DNA of 64,000 nucleotides, taken from positions 124,001 to 188,000 of the forward strand of contig NZ_JACDTY010000013.1 in NCBI RefSeq assembly GCF_013520985.1, read 5' to 3'. Shown piece by piece: positions 43,271-51,654 of the stretch (position 1 is its first letter; the number at the start of each line of letters is the position of its first letter). A model generated the notes under the pieces. It did not search any database. It was not told the origin of the DNA and was given only the letters and a program-made list of their open reading frames with translations. This stretch comes from Mesorhizobium neociceri (GTDB taxonomy: Bacteria > Pseudomonadota > Alphaproteobacteria > Rhizobiales > Rhizobiaceae). The translations under genes were made by a program, and so were the position numbers.

Positions 43271-44057
43271 CCCGGTCATATCGGCAGCAGAAGACCTTGA
43301 GCTTTTGCGCGACGCTGCCCGCGAGGCGGGTGTGATCGCCATGCGTTATTTCGGCAAGAATCCGCAAGTGTGGATGAAGGGTGGCACCTCGCCGGTCAGC
43401 GAGGCCGACCACGCGGCGGATGCCTATCTGCGCGAAACCCTGCTTGCGGCGCGGCCGGACTATGGCTGGCTGTCGGAGGAAACGACCGATGATCCGGCGC
43501 GGCTTCTGGCGCGGCGCACCTTTGTCGTCGATCCCATCGACGGCACGCGCGGCTTCCTCGAAGGCCTGCGCTCCTGGTGCGTCAGCGTCGCCGTGGTCGA
43601 GGATGGCCGCACGCTTGCCGGTGTGCTCGAATGTCCGGCCAAGGACGAAACCTATTGGGCGCTGCCCGGCCAGGGTGCATTCCTTAACGGCAAGCCCATT
43701 GCCGTGCGTCGCTTGGGCGAGACGGTCGAGATCGGCGGGCTGAAGCAACTGATCGACCTGATGCCGGCGGCATGGCAGGGTCGGGTGCAGCGCGCGGCCC
43801 ATATTCCCTCGCTCGCCTACCGGCTGGCGATGGTCGCCAACGGCGCGCTCGACGCCACCTTCGTCAAGCCCAACGCGCATGACTGGGATATTGCCGCAGC
43901 CGATCTCATCTTGCGCGAGGCCGGCGGCGCCGTGCTCGACGGACAAGGCCGCGCGCCGCTTTATGCCGGCGAGGTGATCCGTCACGGAGCCTTGGTCGCC
44001 GGCAGTGGCGAGCTGCTCACCGTGCTTGCCGGCGTCATTGCCGGTACGGAAGCGTGA
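43257..44057 (+). CDS. Inositol monophosphatase-family enzyme, probably 3'(2'),5'-bisphosphate nucleotidase
   Basis: The 266-residue protein has the lithium-sensitive phosphatase motifs GWLSEET (Glu), VVDPIDGTRGFL (Asp-Pro-Ile-Asp-Gly-Thr) and HDWDIAAADLILREAGG. The LSEE-DPIDGT spacing and length resemble CysQ, which recycles PAP in sulfate assimilation, and also inositol/histidinol phosphatases; I cannot separate these firmly. The TTG start overlaps pmbA by 14 bp, so the genes are coupled. Confidence 0.83.
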   Translation: MPAPDPVISAAEDLELLRDAAREAGVIAMRYFGKNPQVWMKGGTSPVSEADHAADAYLRETLLAARPDYGWLSEETTDDPARLLARRTFVVDPIDGTRGFLEGLRSWCVSVAVVEDGRTLAGVLECPAKDETYWALPGQGAFLNGKPIAVRRLGETVEIGGLKQLIDLMPAAWQGRVQRAAHIPSLAYRLAMVANGALDATFVKPNAHDWDIAAADLILREAGGAVLDGQGRAPLYAGEVIRHGALVAGSGELLTVLAGVIAGTEA

Positions 44058-44125
44058 TCGACGGTTCCAAAGTCGACGGCTTTGGTCTAGACCTGTCACA
44101 AACTCACAATATGTGAAGGACCGAA

Positions 44126-44371
44126 ATGGCCGCGGAAGACGGAAAGAAACAGCTTTTGCACCTGGTGTTCGGCGGCGAGCTGAAGAAGCTGGGCGGCACC
44201 GAGTTCCGCGATCTCGACGCGCTCGACATTGTCGGCGTCTATCCGGATTACCAAACCGCGCACACCGCGTGGAAAGCCAAGGCGCAAGCCAGCGTGGACA
44301 ATGCCCATATGCGCTATTTCGTCGTTCATCTGCATCGGTTGCTCGACCCCGAAAATAAGGCGGTCGGTTGA
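44126..44371 (+). CDS. DUF4170 family protein
   Basis: The 81-residue protein matches DUF4170, a small alphaproteobacterial family, with GTEFRDLDALDIVGVYPDY and HMRYFVVHLHRLLDP. It has AAGGACC before the start. It sits just before the acyltransferase-waaA-lpxK genes, a conserved order in Rhizobiales, hinting at a role linked to lipid A or the envelope. The function is unknown. Confidence 0.87.
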   Translation: MAAEDGKKQLLHLVFGGELKKLGGTEFRDLDALDIVGVYPDYQTAHTAWKAKAQASVDNAHMRYFVVHLHRLLDPENKAVG

Positions 44372-44376
44372 CTTCG

Positions 44377-45171
44377 ATGGATCATGATCTGGCGAAAGGG
44401 CCAGCGAATGAAGCCGCGCCCACGGGTAGGGGCCGCAGTCGTACGACCAAGGCGTTCTGGCGCAAGATTCGCGAACCGCTTGCACAGTCGCGATTCGTCA
44501 AAAACGCCATTGCCAGTCTGCTCGCCCAGTACGTGCGGCTGGTTCGCATAACCAGTCCGCTGGTCACCGGATCGGCACGCTTTTCGGCCGGTGGCTATTC
44601 GGAGTTCGAACCCGGTATCATCGCGCTTTGGCACGGCCAGCACCTGCTGACGCCGGCCTATTATCCCAAGCGTAAGCCGCTGGTCGCCATGGTGTCGCGC
44701 AGCGCCGATGCAGAGCTCAATGCACTGATGCTGGAGAAGTTTGGCATCGAGGCCGTACGCGGTTCGGGCGGGCGTGAAAGCACGAAGCATCTCGACAAGG
44801 GCGGCGCCAAGGCGCTCATCGCCCTTAAAAAGTCGCTCGTCGCCGGCAAGAACGTTGCCATGATCGCCGACATTCCCCACGGCACGCCGCGCGACGCAGG
44901 GCTTGGTATCGTTCTTCTGGCGCGCCTCTCGGGTCGGCCGCTCCTGCCGGTCGCTATCGCCACCAGCCGCCGCAAGGTGCTGGAAAAGAGCTGGGACAAA
45001 ACCACCATCAACCTGCCATTCGGCCGTTCCGCTGTTACCATCGGCACGCCGATCTTCGTGGCGGCGGATGCCGATGAGTCTGAAATGGAGCGCAAGCGCC
45101 AGGAAGTCACGACCGCCCTCAATGCCGCAACCGCTGAGGCCTATCGCCTCGTGGACGGCATCCATGAGTGA
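44377..45171 (+). CDS. DUF374 lysophospholipid/lipid A acyltransferase-like protein
   Basis: The 264-residue protein belongs to COG2121: WHGQHLLTPAYY (acyltransferase-like His), VSRSADAEL, GSGGRESTKHL and DIPHGTPR, which carry the substrate- and phosphate-contacting residues of this branch. The site between DUF4170 and waaA implies acyl transfer to a lipid A precursor; it may add secondary or unusual acyl chains. A TTG at 44368 overlaps the upstream stop and would add three residues. Confidence 0.85.
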   Translation: MDHDLAKGPANEAAPTGRGRSRTTKAFWRKIREPLAQSRFVKNAIASLLAQYVRLVRITSPLVTGSARFSAGGYSEFEPGIIALWHGQHLLTPAYYPKRKPLVAMVSRSADAELNALMLEKFGIEAVRGSGGRESTKHLDKGGAKALIALKKSLVAGKNVAMIADIPHGTPRDAGLGIVLLARLSGRPLLPVAIATSRRKVLEKSWDKTTINLPFGRSAVTIGTPIFVAADADESEMERKRQEVTTALNAATAEAYRLVDGIHE

Positions 45172-46480
45172 GCGCTGGGCGCGCGCCTTCCTGACGGCGT
45201 ACCGCTTCGCGGGGGCCGTCGCCTATCCGTTGATCGGGCCTTATGTGGCCTGGCGGACGTCGCAGGGCAAGGAAGACCGCAGCCGCAGCCGCGAGCGCTA
45301 TGGCGTTGCCGGGCGACCACGGCCTGAAGGGCCGGTGATCTGGATCCACGCGGCAAGCGTCGGCGAGACCATTGCGGTCGTGCCCCTGGTGCAAAGCATC
45401 CTCGACTATGGCGTCAACATCGTGCTGACGACGGGCACTGTGACCTCGGCGCAGGTCGCCGACGAACGGCTCGGCGACCGCATCATCCACCAATATGTGC
45501 CGCTCGACCTCAAACCGGCGGTCAGCCGCTTCCTCGACCACTGGCGGCCGGATCTGGCCATCATCGCCGAATCCGAGATCTGGCCGATGACCATCCTTGA
45601 ACTCGGCGCCCGCCGCGTGCCGCAGGTTCTGGTCAATGGCCGGCTGTCAGACCGCTCGTTCAAATCCTGGAAGAAGCGCGCCAACATCGCCGAGGCGCTG
45701 TTCGAGAACCTCGCCCATGTCGTTGCCCAGTCGGATGTCGACGGCGAGCGGTTTCGCGCCCTTGGCGCCCGGCCGGTCACCGTATCGGGCAACCTCAAGG
45801 TCGACACCTTGCCGCCGCCGGTTGACGAGAGGGCGCTGGCGACGCTGAAGCGCCAGATCGCCGGCCGCCCGACCTGGGCGGCGATCTCGACCCATGACGG
45901 CGAAGAGGTGGTCGCCGCCGAGGTCCACGCCACGCTCTACAAACGCCATCACGGCCTGCTGACGATCATCGTCCCGCGCCATCCCGACCGCGCCGAGGCG
46001 CTGGCCGCACAGATTTCCGGCATGGGCCTGAAGCTGGCGCGGCGTAGCAAGGGCGACAGGATCACCGCCGACACCGATATCCTGCTCGGCGACACGATCG
46101 GCGAGATGGGGCTTTATCTCCGGCTGACGGAAATCGCCTTTGTCGGCCGCTCGCTGACCTCGGAAGGCGGCCAGAACCCGCTGGAGCCGGCCATGCTCGA
46201 CACCGCTGTGCTTGCCGGCCGCAACGTCCAGAACTTCCGTGAAGCCTATCAGCGCCTGCTCGACAGCGGCGGCGCCAAGCTGGTGCGCGACCGCGACATG
46301 CTGGCCGGCGCCGTCAATTTCCTGTTGAGCAATGAAGTCGCCCGCCATGAGATGATGGCGGCCGGTGCCGCCACCGTTGACCAGATGCGCGGTGCGCTGG
46401 CGCACACGCTGAAGTCGCTCGAGCCTTACATCCAGCCGCTGATCGTCAAATCGCGCCTGAAGGGCGCCGACGGGCGATAG
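45164..46480 (+). CDS. waaA: 3-deoxy-D-manno-octulosonic acid (Kdo) transferase
   Basis: The 438-residue inner-membrane enzyme has a short N-terminal membrane segment, then WIHAASVGETIAVVPLV (catalytic Glu region of the Kdo transferase, HAASVGE), IIAESEIWPMTILEL and the C-terminal VGRSLTSEGGQNPLEPAML, which are hallmark WaaA segments. It attaches Kdo to lipid IVA. It overlaps the acyltransferase gene by 8 bp and precedes lpxK by 1 bp, making an envelope operon. Confidence 0.95.
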   Translation: MSERWARAFLTAYRFAGAVAYPLIGPYVAWRTSQGKEDRSRSRERYGVAGRPRPEGPVIWIHAASVGETIAVVPLVQSILDYGVNIVLTTGTVTSAQVADERLGDRIIHQYVPLDLKPAVSRFLDHWRPDLAIIAESEIWPMTILELGARRVPQVLVNGRLSDRSFKSWKKRANIAEALFENLAHVVAQSDVDGERFRALGARPVTVSGNLKVDTLPPPVDERALATLKRQIAGRPTWAAISTHDGEEVVAAEVHATLYKRHHGLLTIIVPRHPDRAEALAAQISGMGLKLARRSKGDRITADTDILLGDTIGEMGLYLRLTEIAFVGRSLTSEGGQNPLEPAMLDTAVLAGRNVQNFREAYQRLLDSGGAKLVRDRDMLAGAVNFLLSNEVARHEMMAAGAATVDQMRGALAHTLKSLEPYIQPLIVKSRLKGADGR

Positions 46481-46481
46481 A

Positions 46482-47510
46482 GTGGCCTCCGAAGCACCAC
46501 CTTTCTGGTGGGAAGCGCCGGACTGGCGGGTCTTTGCGCTGTCGCCGCTGTCGGCAGTCTATAGCATGGTCGCCGGCCGCCGCATGCGCCACGCGCCGCG
46601 AGAAAAGATCGACGCGCCAGTGCTTTGCGTCGGCAATTTCACCGTCGGCGGCAGCGGCAAGACGCCGGTCGCCATCGCTCTGGCAAAGCAGGCCAGGCGC
46701 ATGCAACTCAATCCCGGCTTCCTGTCGCGCGGCCATGGCGGCTCGTTCGCGCAGCCGCATGTCGTCGATATCAGTCACGACGCCGCCAAGCATGTCGGCG
46801 ACGAGCCGCTGCTTTTGGCCGAACATGCGCCTGTCGCGGTAAGTCCCAACCGCGCCGCCGGCGCCAAACTGCTCATGGAAGCCCATGGCTGCGATTTCCT
46901 GATCATGGATGACGGTTTTCAGAGCGCGCGCATCCATATCGATTATGCGCTGGTGGTCGTCGACGCCCGCTACGGTATCGGCAATGGCCGTGTCATTCCG
47001 GGCGGGCCGCTGCGAGCCAATGTCGTCGACCAGCTGGTCTTCACCGACGGGCTGTTGAAGATGGGCGAGGGCACCGCCGCCGACCAGGTCGTGCGCCAGG
47101 CGGCGCGCGCCGGCCGGCCGATCTTCGAGGCGCGTGCCGAACCCGGTGCCAAGGAACGCTTCGCCGGCCGGCGTTTCCTGGCCTTTGCCGGCATCGGTCA
47201 TCCCGAAAAATTCTTCGAGACGCTGCGCGGCACCGGCGCGGAGGTGGCGCTGACGCGTTCGTTTCCTGACCATCACTTCTATGCCCCTGATGAACTTGCC
47301 GAACTGGCGGCAACCGCGCGCCGCGAGGGACTGGGCCTCGTCACCACCGCCAAGGACGCCGCCCGGCTGCGTCATGGCGCTGCCCCGGCCGAATTCCTTG
47401 ACCAACTCGACGTGCTGGAGATCGACGCCATGTTCGAGCTCGACAATGTGCCGGAGCGCATCATCGACGAGACACTGGATGCCTGGCGCCAGCGCAGGCT
47501 GCGGAGCTGA
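46482..47510 (+). CDS. lpxK: Tetraacyldisaccharide 4'-kinase (lipid A biosynthesis)
   Basis: The 342-residue protein has the P-loop in GNFTVGGSGKTPVAIAL, DGFQSARIH and the conserved RFAGRRFLAFAGIGHPEKFF pattern. LpxK phosphorylates the 4' position of the tetraacyl disaccharide to form lipid IVA, the step just before WaaA. The GTG start is one base from the waaA stop. Expected length. Confidence 0.95.
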   Translation: MASEAPPFWWEAPDWRVFALSPLSAVYSMVAGRRMRHAPREKIDAPVLCVGNFTVGGSGKTPVAIALAKQARRMQLNPGFLSRGHGGSFAQPHVVDISHDAAKHVGDEPLLLAEHAPVAVSPNRAAGAKLLMEAHGCDFLIMDDGFQSARIHIDYALVVVDARYGIGNGRVIPGGPLRANVVDQLVFTDGLLKMGEGTAADQVVRQAARAGRPIFEARAEPGAKERFAGRRFLAFAGIGHPEKFFETLRGTGAEVALTRSFPDHHFYAPDELAELAATARREGLGLVTTAKDAARLRHGAAPAEFLDQLDVLEIDAMFELDNVPERIIDETLDAWRQRRLRS

Positions 47511-47516
47511 TCGGCG

Positions 47517-47750
47517 CTAGCGCCGGCTGCGCAGTTCCGGATGCGTTTCGATCTCGCGGCGCAGCGAGGCGGCGGCGCTGACATAGGGCTCCTGCCTGGC
47601 GACGCTCCAGTATTTCAGCTCGTCCAGCGGAATGCTCTCGCCGGTCACCGCGCAGCGCACGAATGCGCCGGGGCTGGTGACCTGGAAGTCGCCGTCGAGA
47701 TAGCGAATCCGGGCTTCCTTGCCGCCAGGGCCTTCGAAACGGTTCATCAT
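47517..47750 (-). CDS. DUF2093 family protein
   Basis: The 77-residue protein matches DUF2093, a small family found in alphaproteobacteria near lpxK: EARIRYLDGDFQVTSPGAFVRCAVTGESI and LDELKYWSVARQEPY. Function is unknown. It is convergent with lpxK, 6 bp away. Confidence 0.88.
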   Translation of the reverse strand: MMNRFEGPGGKEARIRYLDGDFQVTSPGAFVRCAVTGESIPLDELKYWSVARQEPYVSAAASLRREIETHPELRSRR

Positions 47751-47864
47751 GGGGTGGTGCCTGACTTCATGCTGATTTCATCGCCATAAATTGCCGGCAA
47801 GGTCAAGCTTGACGCAATGCTGAGGCTCTATTGTCGCGCCGCAAACCATTCTCATGGGACCGGC

Positions 47865-48464
47865 ATGGACGTTTCATCCGCCCGCCTGACAGCTCTGCTG
47901 CGCGAAGCCATGATATTGGCGGCGGTGCCGTCGGCGAAGGCCGACCCGGCGAAAACGGCGCTTATCAAGGCGCTGGCGCAGCCACCGGCGCCGTCCGGCC
48001 GGGCTGTTCAGCCTGCAGCGGTGCTGGCGCTCCAGGCACAATTGTCCGCCGCCGCAAGGGGGCAGCAGACAGGATCCGCCGAAATCCTGCTGGCCTATCT
48101 GGCAATTGCCGAACCGGGCGCCGAGGCGCCAGACGATGCGGGGCGGCCGACACGGGCCGTGGCGGCCACGCCGGCAAACGATGACGCACAGCGCGGTCTG
48201 CCTGTGCCGTTGGCAAGGGCCGACGATGGCGCCGCTGCAAAACCCGCAGGCCTGCCATGGCTTGCCTTTCTCGTCTCTGAAGTTTCGCCGCAGCGCCGCG
48301 CCTCTGGCATCGACGCTGCGGCAAAACGAGGGCAGGTGACGTCTCGGCCGCATGACGCGGTCCAGCCCGAAGACAGGCAGCATATGCGTGTCGGCCTGAT
48401 GGCACTGGCGGCCGGGTTTCTGGCGGTCGCGATTGTCGGGTTCGTTCTGCTGCTGCTTCGCTGA
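47865..48464 (+). CDS. Unknown protein with C-terminal membrane anchor
   Basis: The 199-residue protein is mostly Ala-rich and hydrophilic, with one hydrophobic helix at the C-terminus (LMALAAGFLAVAIVGFVLLLLR), so it may be tail-anchored with its N-terminus in the cytoplasm. No known domain was recognised. ATG at 47865 was chosen; an in-frame ATG at 47817 would add 16 residues. Confidence 0.6.
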   Translation: MDVSSARLTALLREAMILAAVPSAKADPAKTALIKALAQPPAPSGRAVQPAAVLALQAQLSAAARGQQTGSAEILLAYLAIAEPGAEAPDDAGRPTRAVAATPANDDAQRGLPVPLARADDGAAAKPAGLPWLAFLVSEVSPQRRASGIDAAAKRGQVTSRPHDAVQPEDRQHMRVGLMALAAGFLAVAIVGFVLLLLR

Positions 48465-48481
48465 GTGCCGAACGATTGATC

Positions 48482-49408
48482 CTAGCGCTCGGCTTCGAGG
48501 AACGCTTCCATCTTGTCCATCGCCAGTCCCGCCTCGACGGCGATGCGGCGCGAAAGTTCGGCGGCAGCCGTGCGCGGCCGACCCAGCGGCCGGTCGAGCC
48601 AGTATGACACCGGGTTGAGCGCGGTGCGCTCGTCGACGGCAACGATGCGGCCCGCCTCCAGCTGATGCCCGGTCAGTGGCGGTCGCGCCAATGCGATGCC
48701 GAGCCCATAGGCGGCGGCATCGAGCACCAGATTGTAGTCCTCGAAGCGGCGGTCTTGCGGCCGCGGGCGGTAATCCATGCCTTGCGCCGCAAACCAGGCG
48801 CGCCAGGCCGAAGCGTCGGAATCGTTGATCAGCGGAAATTTGAGCAGCCGGGCAGGGTCGCCGCGGCCGATCTCGCGGGCAAGGCCGGGGGCGGCAACGG
48901 GAAACACATGCTCCTCGAACAGTTTCACCGAGATCCGGCCTGGAATGCCGCCGCGGCCGCAACGGATCGACAGGTCGATGCCTTCATCGGCAAGGTCGGC
49001 CTGGCGGATGTCGACGTCGAGTACGATGCGCAGCTTGGTGGGATTGTTCTCCAGCGCCGCCATGCGCGGCATCAGCCACAGCCCGCTGACCGAGGGGATC
49101 GAGGTCAGCCGCACCACGGCTGTGCCGCGCGGCTCGACCCAGCGGTCGGAATGGGTGGAGATCAGCGCAAAGGCTTCCGCCGTGCGCAGATGCAGGCGGT
49201 TGCCCTCGATGGTCAGCGAGACGCCGCGCGCCCCGCGGTCGAACACTTTCAGACCCAGCCAGTCCTCCAGCTTGGCGATCTGCCGGCTGACGGCGCCATG
49301 GGTGATGTTGAGTTTTTCGGCCGCGGCCGAAAAGCTCCCGGTGCGCGCCGCCGCATCGAAGGCGCGCAATGTCTCGAGCGGCACCATTGTGTCTGAGCTG
49401 TGATCCAT
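48482..49408 (-). CDS. LysR-family transcriptional regulator
   Basis: The 308-residue protein has an N-terminal LysR HTH (LETLRAFDAAARTGSFSAAAEKLNITHGAVSRQI) and a periplasmic-binding-like effector domain. The C-terminal region (SYWLDRPLGRPRTAAAELSRRI) is typical. It is divergent from the EamA transporter gene 91 bp away and most likely controls it. Starts at 49408 or 49387 are both possible. Confidence 0.92.
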   Translation of the reverse strand: MDHSSDTMVPLETLRAFDAAARTGSFSAAAEKLNITHGAVSRQIAKLEDWLGLKVFDRGARGVSLTIEGNRLHLRTAEAFALISTHSDRWVEPRGTAVVRLTSIPSVSGLWLMPRMAALENNPTKLRIVLDVDIRQADLADEGIDLSIRCGRGGIPGRISVKLFEEHVFPVAAPGLAREIGRGDPARLLKFPLINDSDASAWRAWFAAQGMDYRPRPQDRRFEDYNLVLDAAAYGLGIALARPPLTGHQLEAGRIVAVDERTALNPVSYWLDRPLGRPRTAAAELSRRIAVEAGLAMDKMEAFLEAER

Positions 49409-49499
49409 AGTCACAGGTGATCCTCGATTTGATCGTTTGTCAACGGTCCCGAAAGGGCGCTTTCTGCCTTTCAACACGAGCAAATCCGAGGACAATGAG

Positions 49500-50393
49500 A
49501 TGAGCGCAACGACCAGCACGTCGAATCCGACACAGCGGATGGACACCACAGCAGCCATCGCCGTGGCGTTGACGGTGGTCGGCTGGGCCTCGGCCTTTCC
49601 CGCGATCCGTGCCGGACTCGCCGCCTTTGGGCCGCTGGAACTCGGTGCGCTGCGCTTTGCCATTGCCGCGGTGCCGGCGGCGATCTTTCTTGCCGTCAAG
49701 CGCCCGGCGCTGCCGAGGCTCGACGAGTTGTGGCGTCTCGCCTTTGGCGGCGCCATCTTCGTCGCGCTCTATACCGTCATGCTCAACTACGGCGAACTGA
49801 CGGTTTCGGCAGGTGCCGCGGGTTTCATCATCAATGTCAGCCCGATCTTCACCGCTATTATGGCAATGGCCTTGCTCGGCGAGCGCTTCTCCGGCTGGGC
49901 CTGGTTCGGCACGGCCATTTCTTTCGCCGGCATCGGCATCATTGCGGTCGCCGACGGCAATGGCCTGCATTTCGACACCGGCGCGCTGCTGGTTCTTGGC
50001 TCCGCGCTGTGCTCGGCCGTCAACACGATCGTCCAGAAGCCGCTCTTTGCCCGCCATCACCCGCTGACCATTTCGGCCTCGAACATGATCCTTGGTGCTC
50101 TTTGCCTGGCACCCTTTCTGCCAAGCGGCTTTGCGCAGGCAGCGGTCGCCAACACAGCCGGTCTCGGCGCAGTGATCTTTCTCGGCATCGTGCCCAGCCT
50201 GATCGCCTATGCCGCCTGGGCAACCGCTCTGTCACGTCTCCCGGCGGCGCGCGCTTCGAACTTCCTCTATCTGGTCTCGCCCATGTCGGCGCTGATCGGC
50301 TTCTTCTGGCTGGGCGAAGTGCCGACGCTGCTCGGCATAATCGGCGGTGCGCTGGCGCTCGGCGGCGTCATCGTGGTGAATTTGAAGCGTTAG
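49500..50393 (+). CDS. EamA/DMT-superfamily permease
   Basis: The 297-residue protein has ten predicted membrane helices in two repeats, with VVGWASAFPAIRAGLAAFGP and LGEVPTLLGIIGGALALGGV, as in EamA transporters (RhaT/YdcZ relatives). Direction and substrate are unknown; efflux of a metabolite regulated by the divergent LysR is the usual pattern. GAGGACA lies before the ATG at 49500. Confidence 0.9.
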   Translation: MSATTSTSNPTQRMDTTAAIAVALTVVGWASAFPAIRAGLAAFGPLELGALRFAIAAVPAAIFLAVKRPALPRLDELWRLAFGGAIFVALYTVMLNYGELTVSAGAAGFIINVSPIFTAIMAMALLGERFSGWAWFGTAISFAGIGIIAVADGNGLHFDTGALLVLGSALCSAVNTIVQKPLFARHHPLTISASNMILGALCLAPFLPSGFAQAAVANTAGLGAVIFLGIVPSLIAYAAWATALSRLPAARASNFLYLVSPMSALIGFFWLGEVPTLLGIIGGALALGGVIVVNLKR

Positions 50394-50525
50394 ATCAGAG
50401 GGTTGGACGCCTTTCCCGAATCATAGTGAGAGCCGCACCGGTATTTCTCAGCGCACGAAATGGCCGACCGCTGCTGCGGTGCAGACAGGACCCAACCGGG
50501 TGGCTATGGTGCGTTGAAATTCACC

Positions 50526-50535
50526 GGGGGGGGGG
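50526..50535 (+). repeat. Homopolymeric G10 tract before an unknown secreted protein
   Basis: Ten consecutive G residues end 5 bp before a GGG and 6 bp before the ATG at 50541. Poly-G tracts this long are uncommon and can slip during replication. Here it would change the 5' untranslated region rather than the reading frame unless translation starts upstream. Confidence 0.7.
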
Positions 50536-50540
50536 TCGGG

Positions 50541-51296
50541 ATGGTCAGGCAGTTCGTATCGGCCGTATTTTGCTTGCTGCTGTTAGGCAGCAACGCCATG
50601 GCGGGTTGGTATCACGTGGAAAACTACGAAGGGTCCATCGGTCCCAACCCCGTCCACCTCTCCCTACAGACCTACAGTTTCGGCAGCGGCATCACTGTCC
50701 AGGGCAGTTTCTTCTACGACGCCAAGCAAAGTCCGATCGCACTCTACGGCAAAGCCACTGGTACCAGCCTCGCGCTTTGCGAGATTGCCGATGACAAGGA
50801 GTTCGAGCGCGTCATCGTCATGGGCTCCAAAACCCCTGTCGACACCACCGGATGCCCGTTTTCCCTTGAGCTCGGCGACGGTAGCCTGACAGGCAATTGG
50901 AGCAAGGGCGCGGACAAATTTCCGGTCAGTCTCAGGAAGGTCGCGGGCCTGGACGATACCGGGGAGGGGAAGGTCGAAGGAACCGTCGAGATTCCTTTCT
51001 GGGCGCAGACGGCCACCAACAGGTTTGCCGGGATCTACACGAAAACCGACGACGCAATCTGCATGACGAAGATGCAGATCATCAACAAGAAACGGCAGAA
51101 GGTCGTGCAGACCATCAAATTCGGCGGCGACCTCTGCAATGCGGGCATGCTGATGACACCCATCTTCTGGAACGTGCAGAAGAGTGTTGAGCGAGGCAAG
51201 GACATCATATCCGTGAATTTCTACGATGGCCGCGCCGGCTATGAAGAGGACTATGTCTTTGACCGCAAGACCAAGAAGTACCGTTTGAGGAAGTGA
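50541..51296 (+). CDS. Secreted protein of unknown function
   Basis: The 251-residue protein has a clear signal peptide (FVSAVFCLLLLGSNAMA, cleavage before GWYHVENYEG). The mature protein has several Cys (CEIADD, GCPFSLELGDG, DLCNAG) and beta-strand-like stretches. The family was not recognised. A longer start at 50460 would read through the G10 tract. Confidence 0.65.
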   Translation: MVRQFVSAVFCLLLLGSNAMAGWYHVENYEGSIGPNPVHLSLQTYSFGSGITVQGSFFYDAKQSPIALYGKATGTSLALCEIADDKEFERVIVMGSKTPVDTTGCPFSLELGDGSLTGNWSKGADKFPVSLRKVAGLDDTGEGKVEGTVEIPFWAQTATNRFAGIYTKTDDAICMTKMQIINKKRQKVVQTIKFGGDLCNAGMLMTPIFWNVQKSVERGKDIISVNFYDGRAGYEEDYVFDRKTKKYRLRK

Positions 51297-51335
51297 GTCG
51301 ACCCCTACGGACATAACCGCCCACGGGCCGCGTCG

Positions 51336-51650
51336 TTATCGTCCGCGAAGGTATATCGCCACGGAAGCGGAAATCGAATCGCCTGCCGTTAGATTGCACT
51401 TACGCCGGACGTCGTCCTTCAAAGGCAAAAGATAGCTTCCGTCCTTGGGAAACAGCGATGTGCCGAACATGAAGCCGTCAATAGTCGCCTCGACAGGTAT
51501 CACCCCCCAGCCATAGGTCGCGAACTTCGCGACCTTTTTGATCTCTTCGCCATACTGCTCGGGGATTGGCGCGAAGAAGTATGGCGACGGACCCCGCCAG
51601 TGGATCACTTCGGCTTCGAACCGGAACCGGACCGTCGACTCGCCGCTCAC
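51336..51650 (-). CDS. DUF1905 family protein
   Basis: The 104-residue protein resembles DUF1905 (RFRFEAEVIHWRGPSPYFFAPIPEQ, and YLLPLKDDVRRKCNLTAGDSIS), a small beta-rich family with no known function. It lies 4 bp downstream of mutL on the same strand (mutL starts at 53508 and ends at 51655), so it is likely co-transcribed with mutL. Confidence 0.82.
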   Translation of the reverse strand: MSGESTVRFRFEAEVIHWRGPSPYFFAPIPEQYGEEIKKVAKFATYGWGVIPVEATIDGFMFGTSLFPKDGSYLLPLKDDVRRKCNLTAGDSISASVAIYLRGR

Positions 51651-51654
51651 GGAC

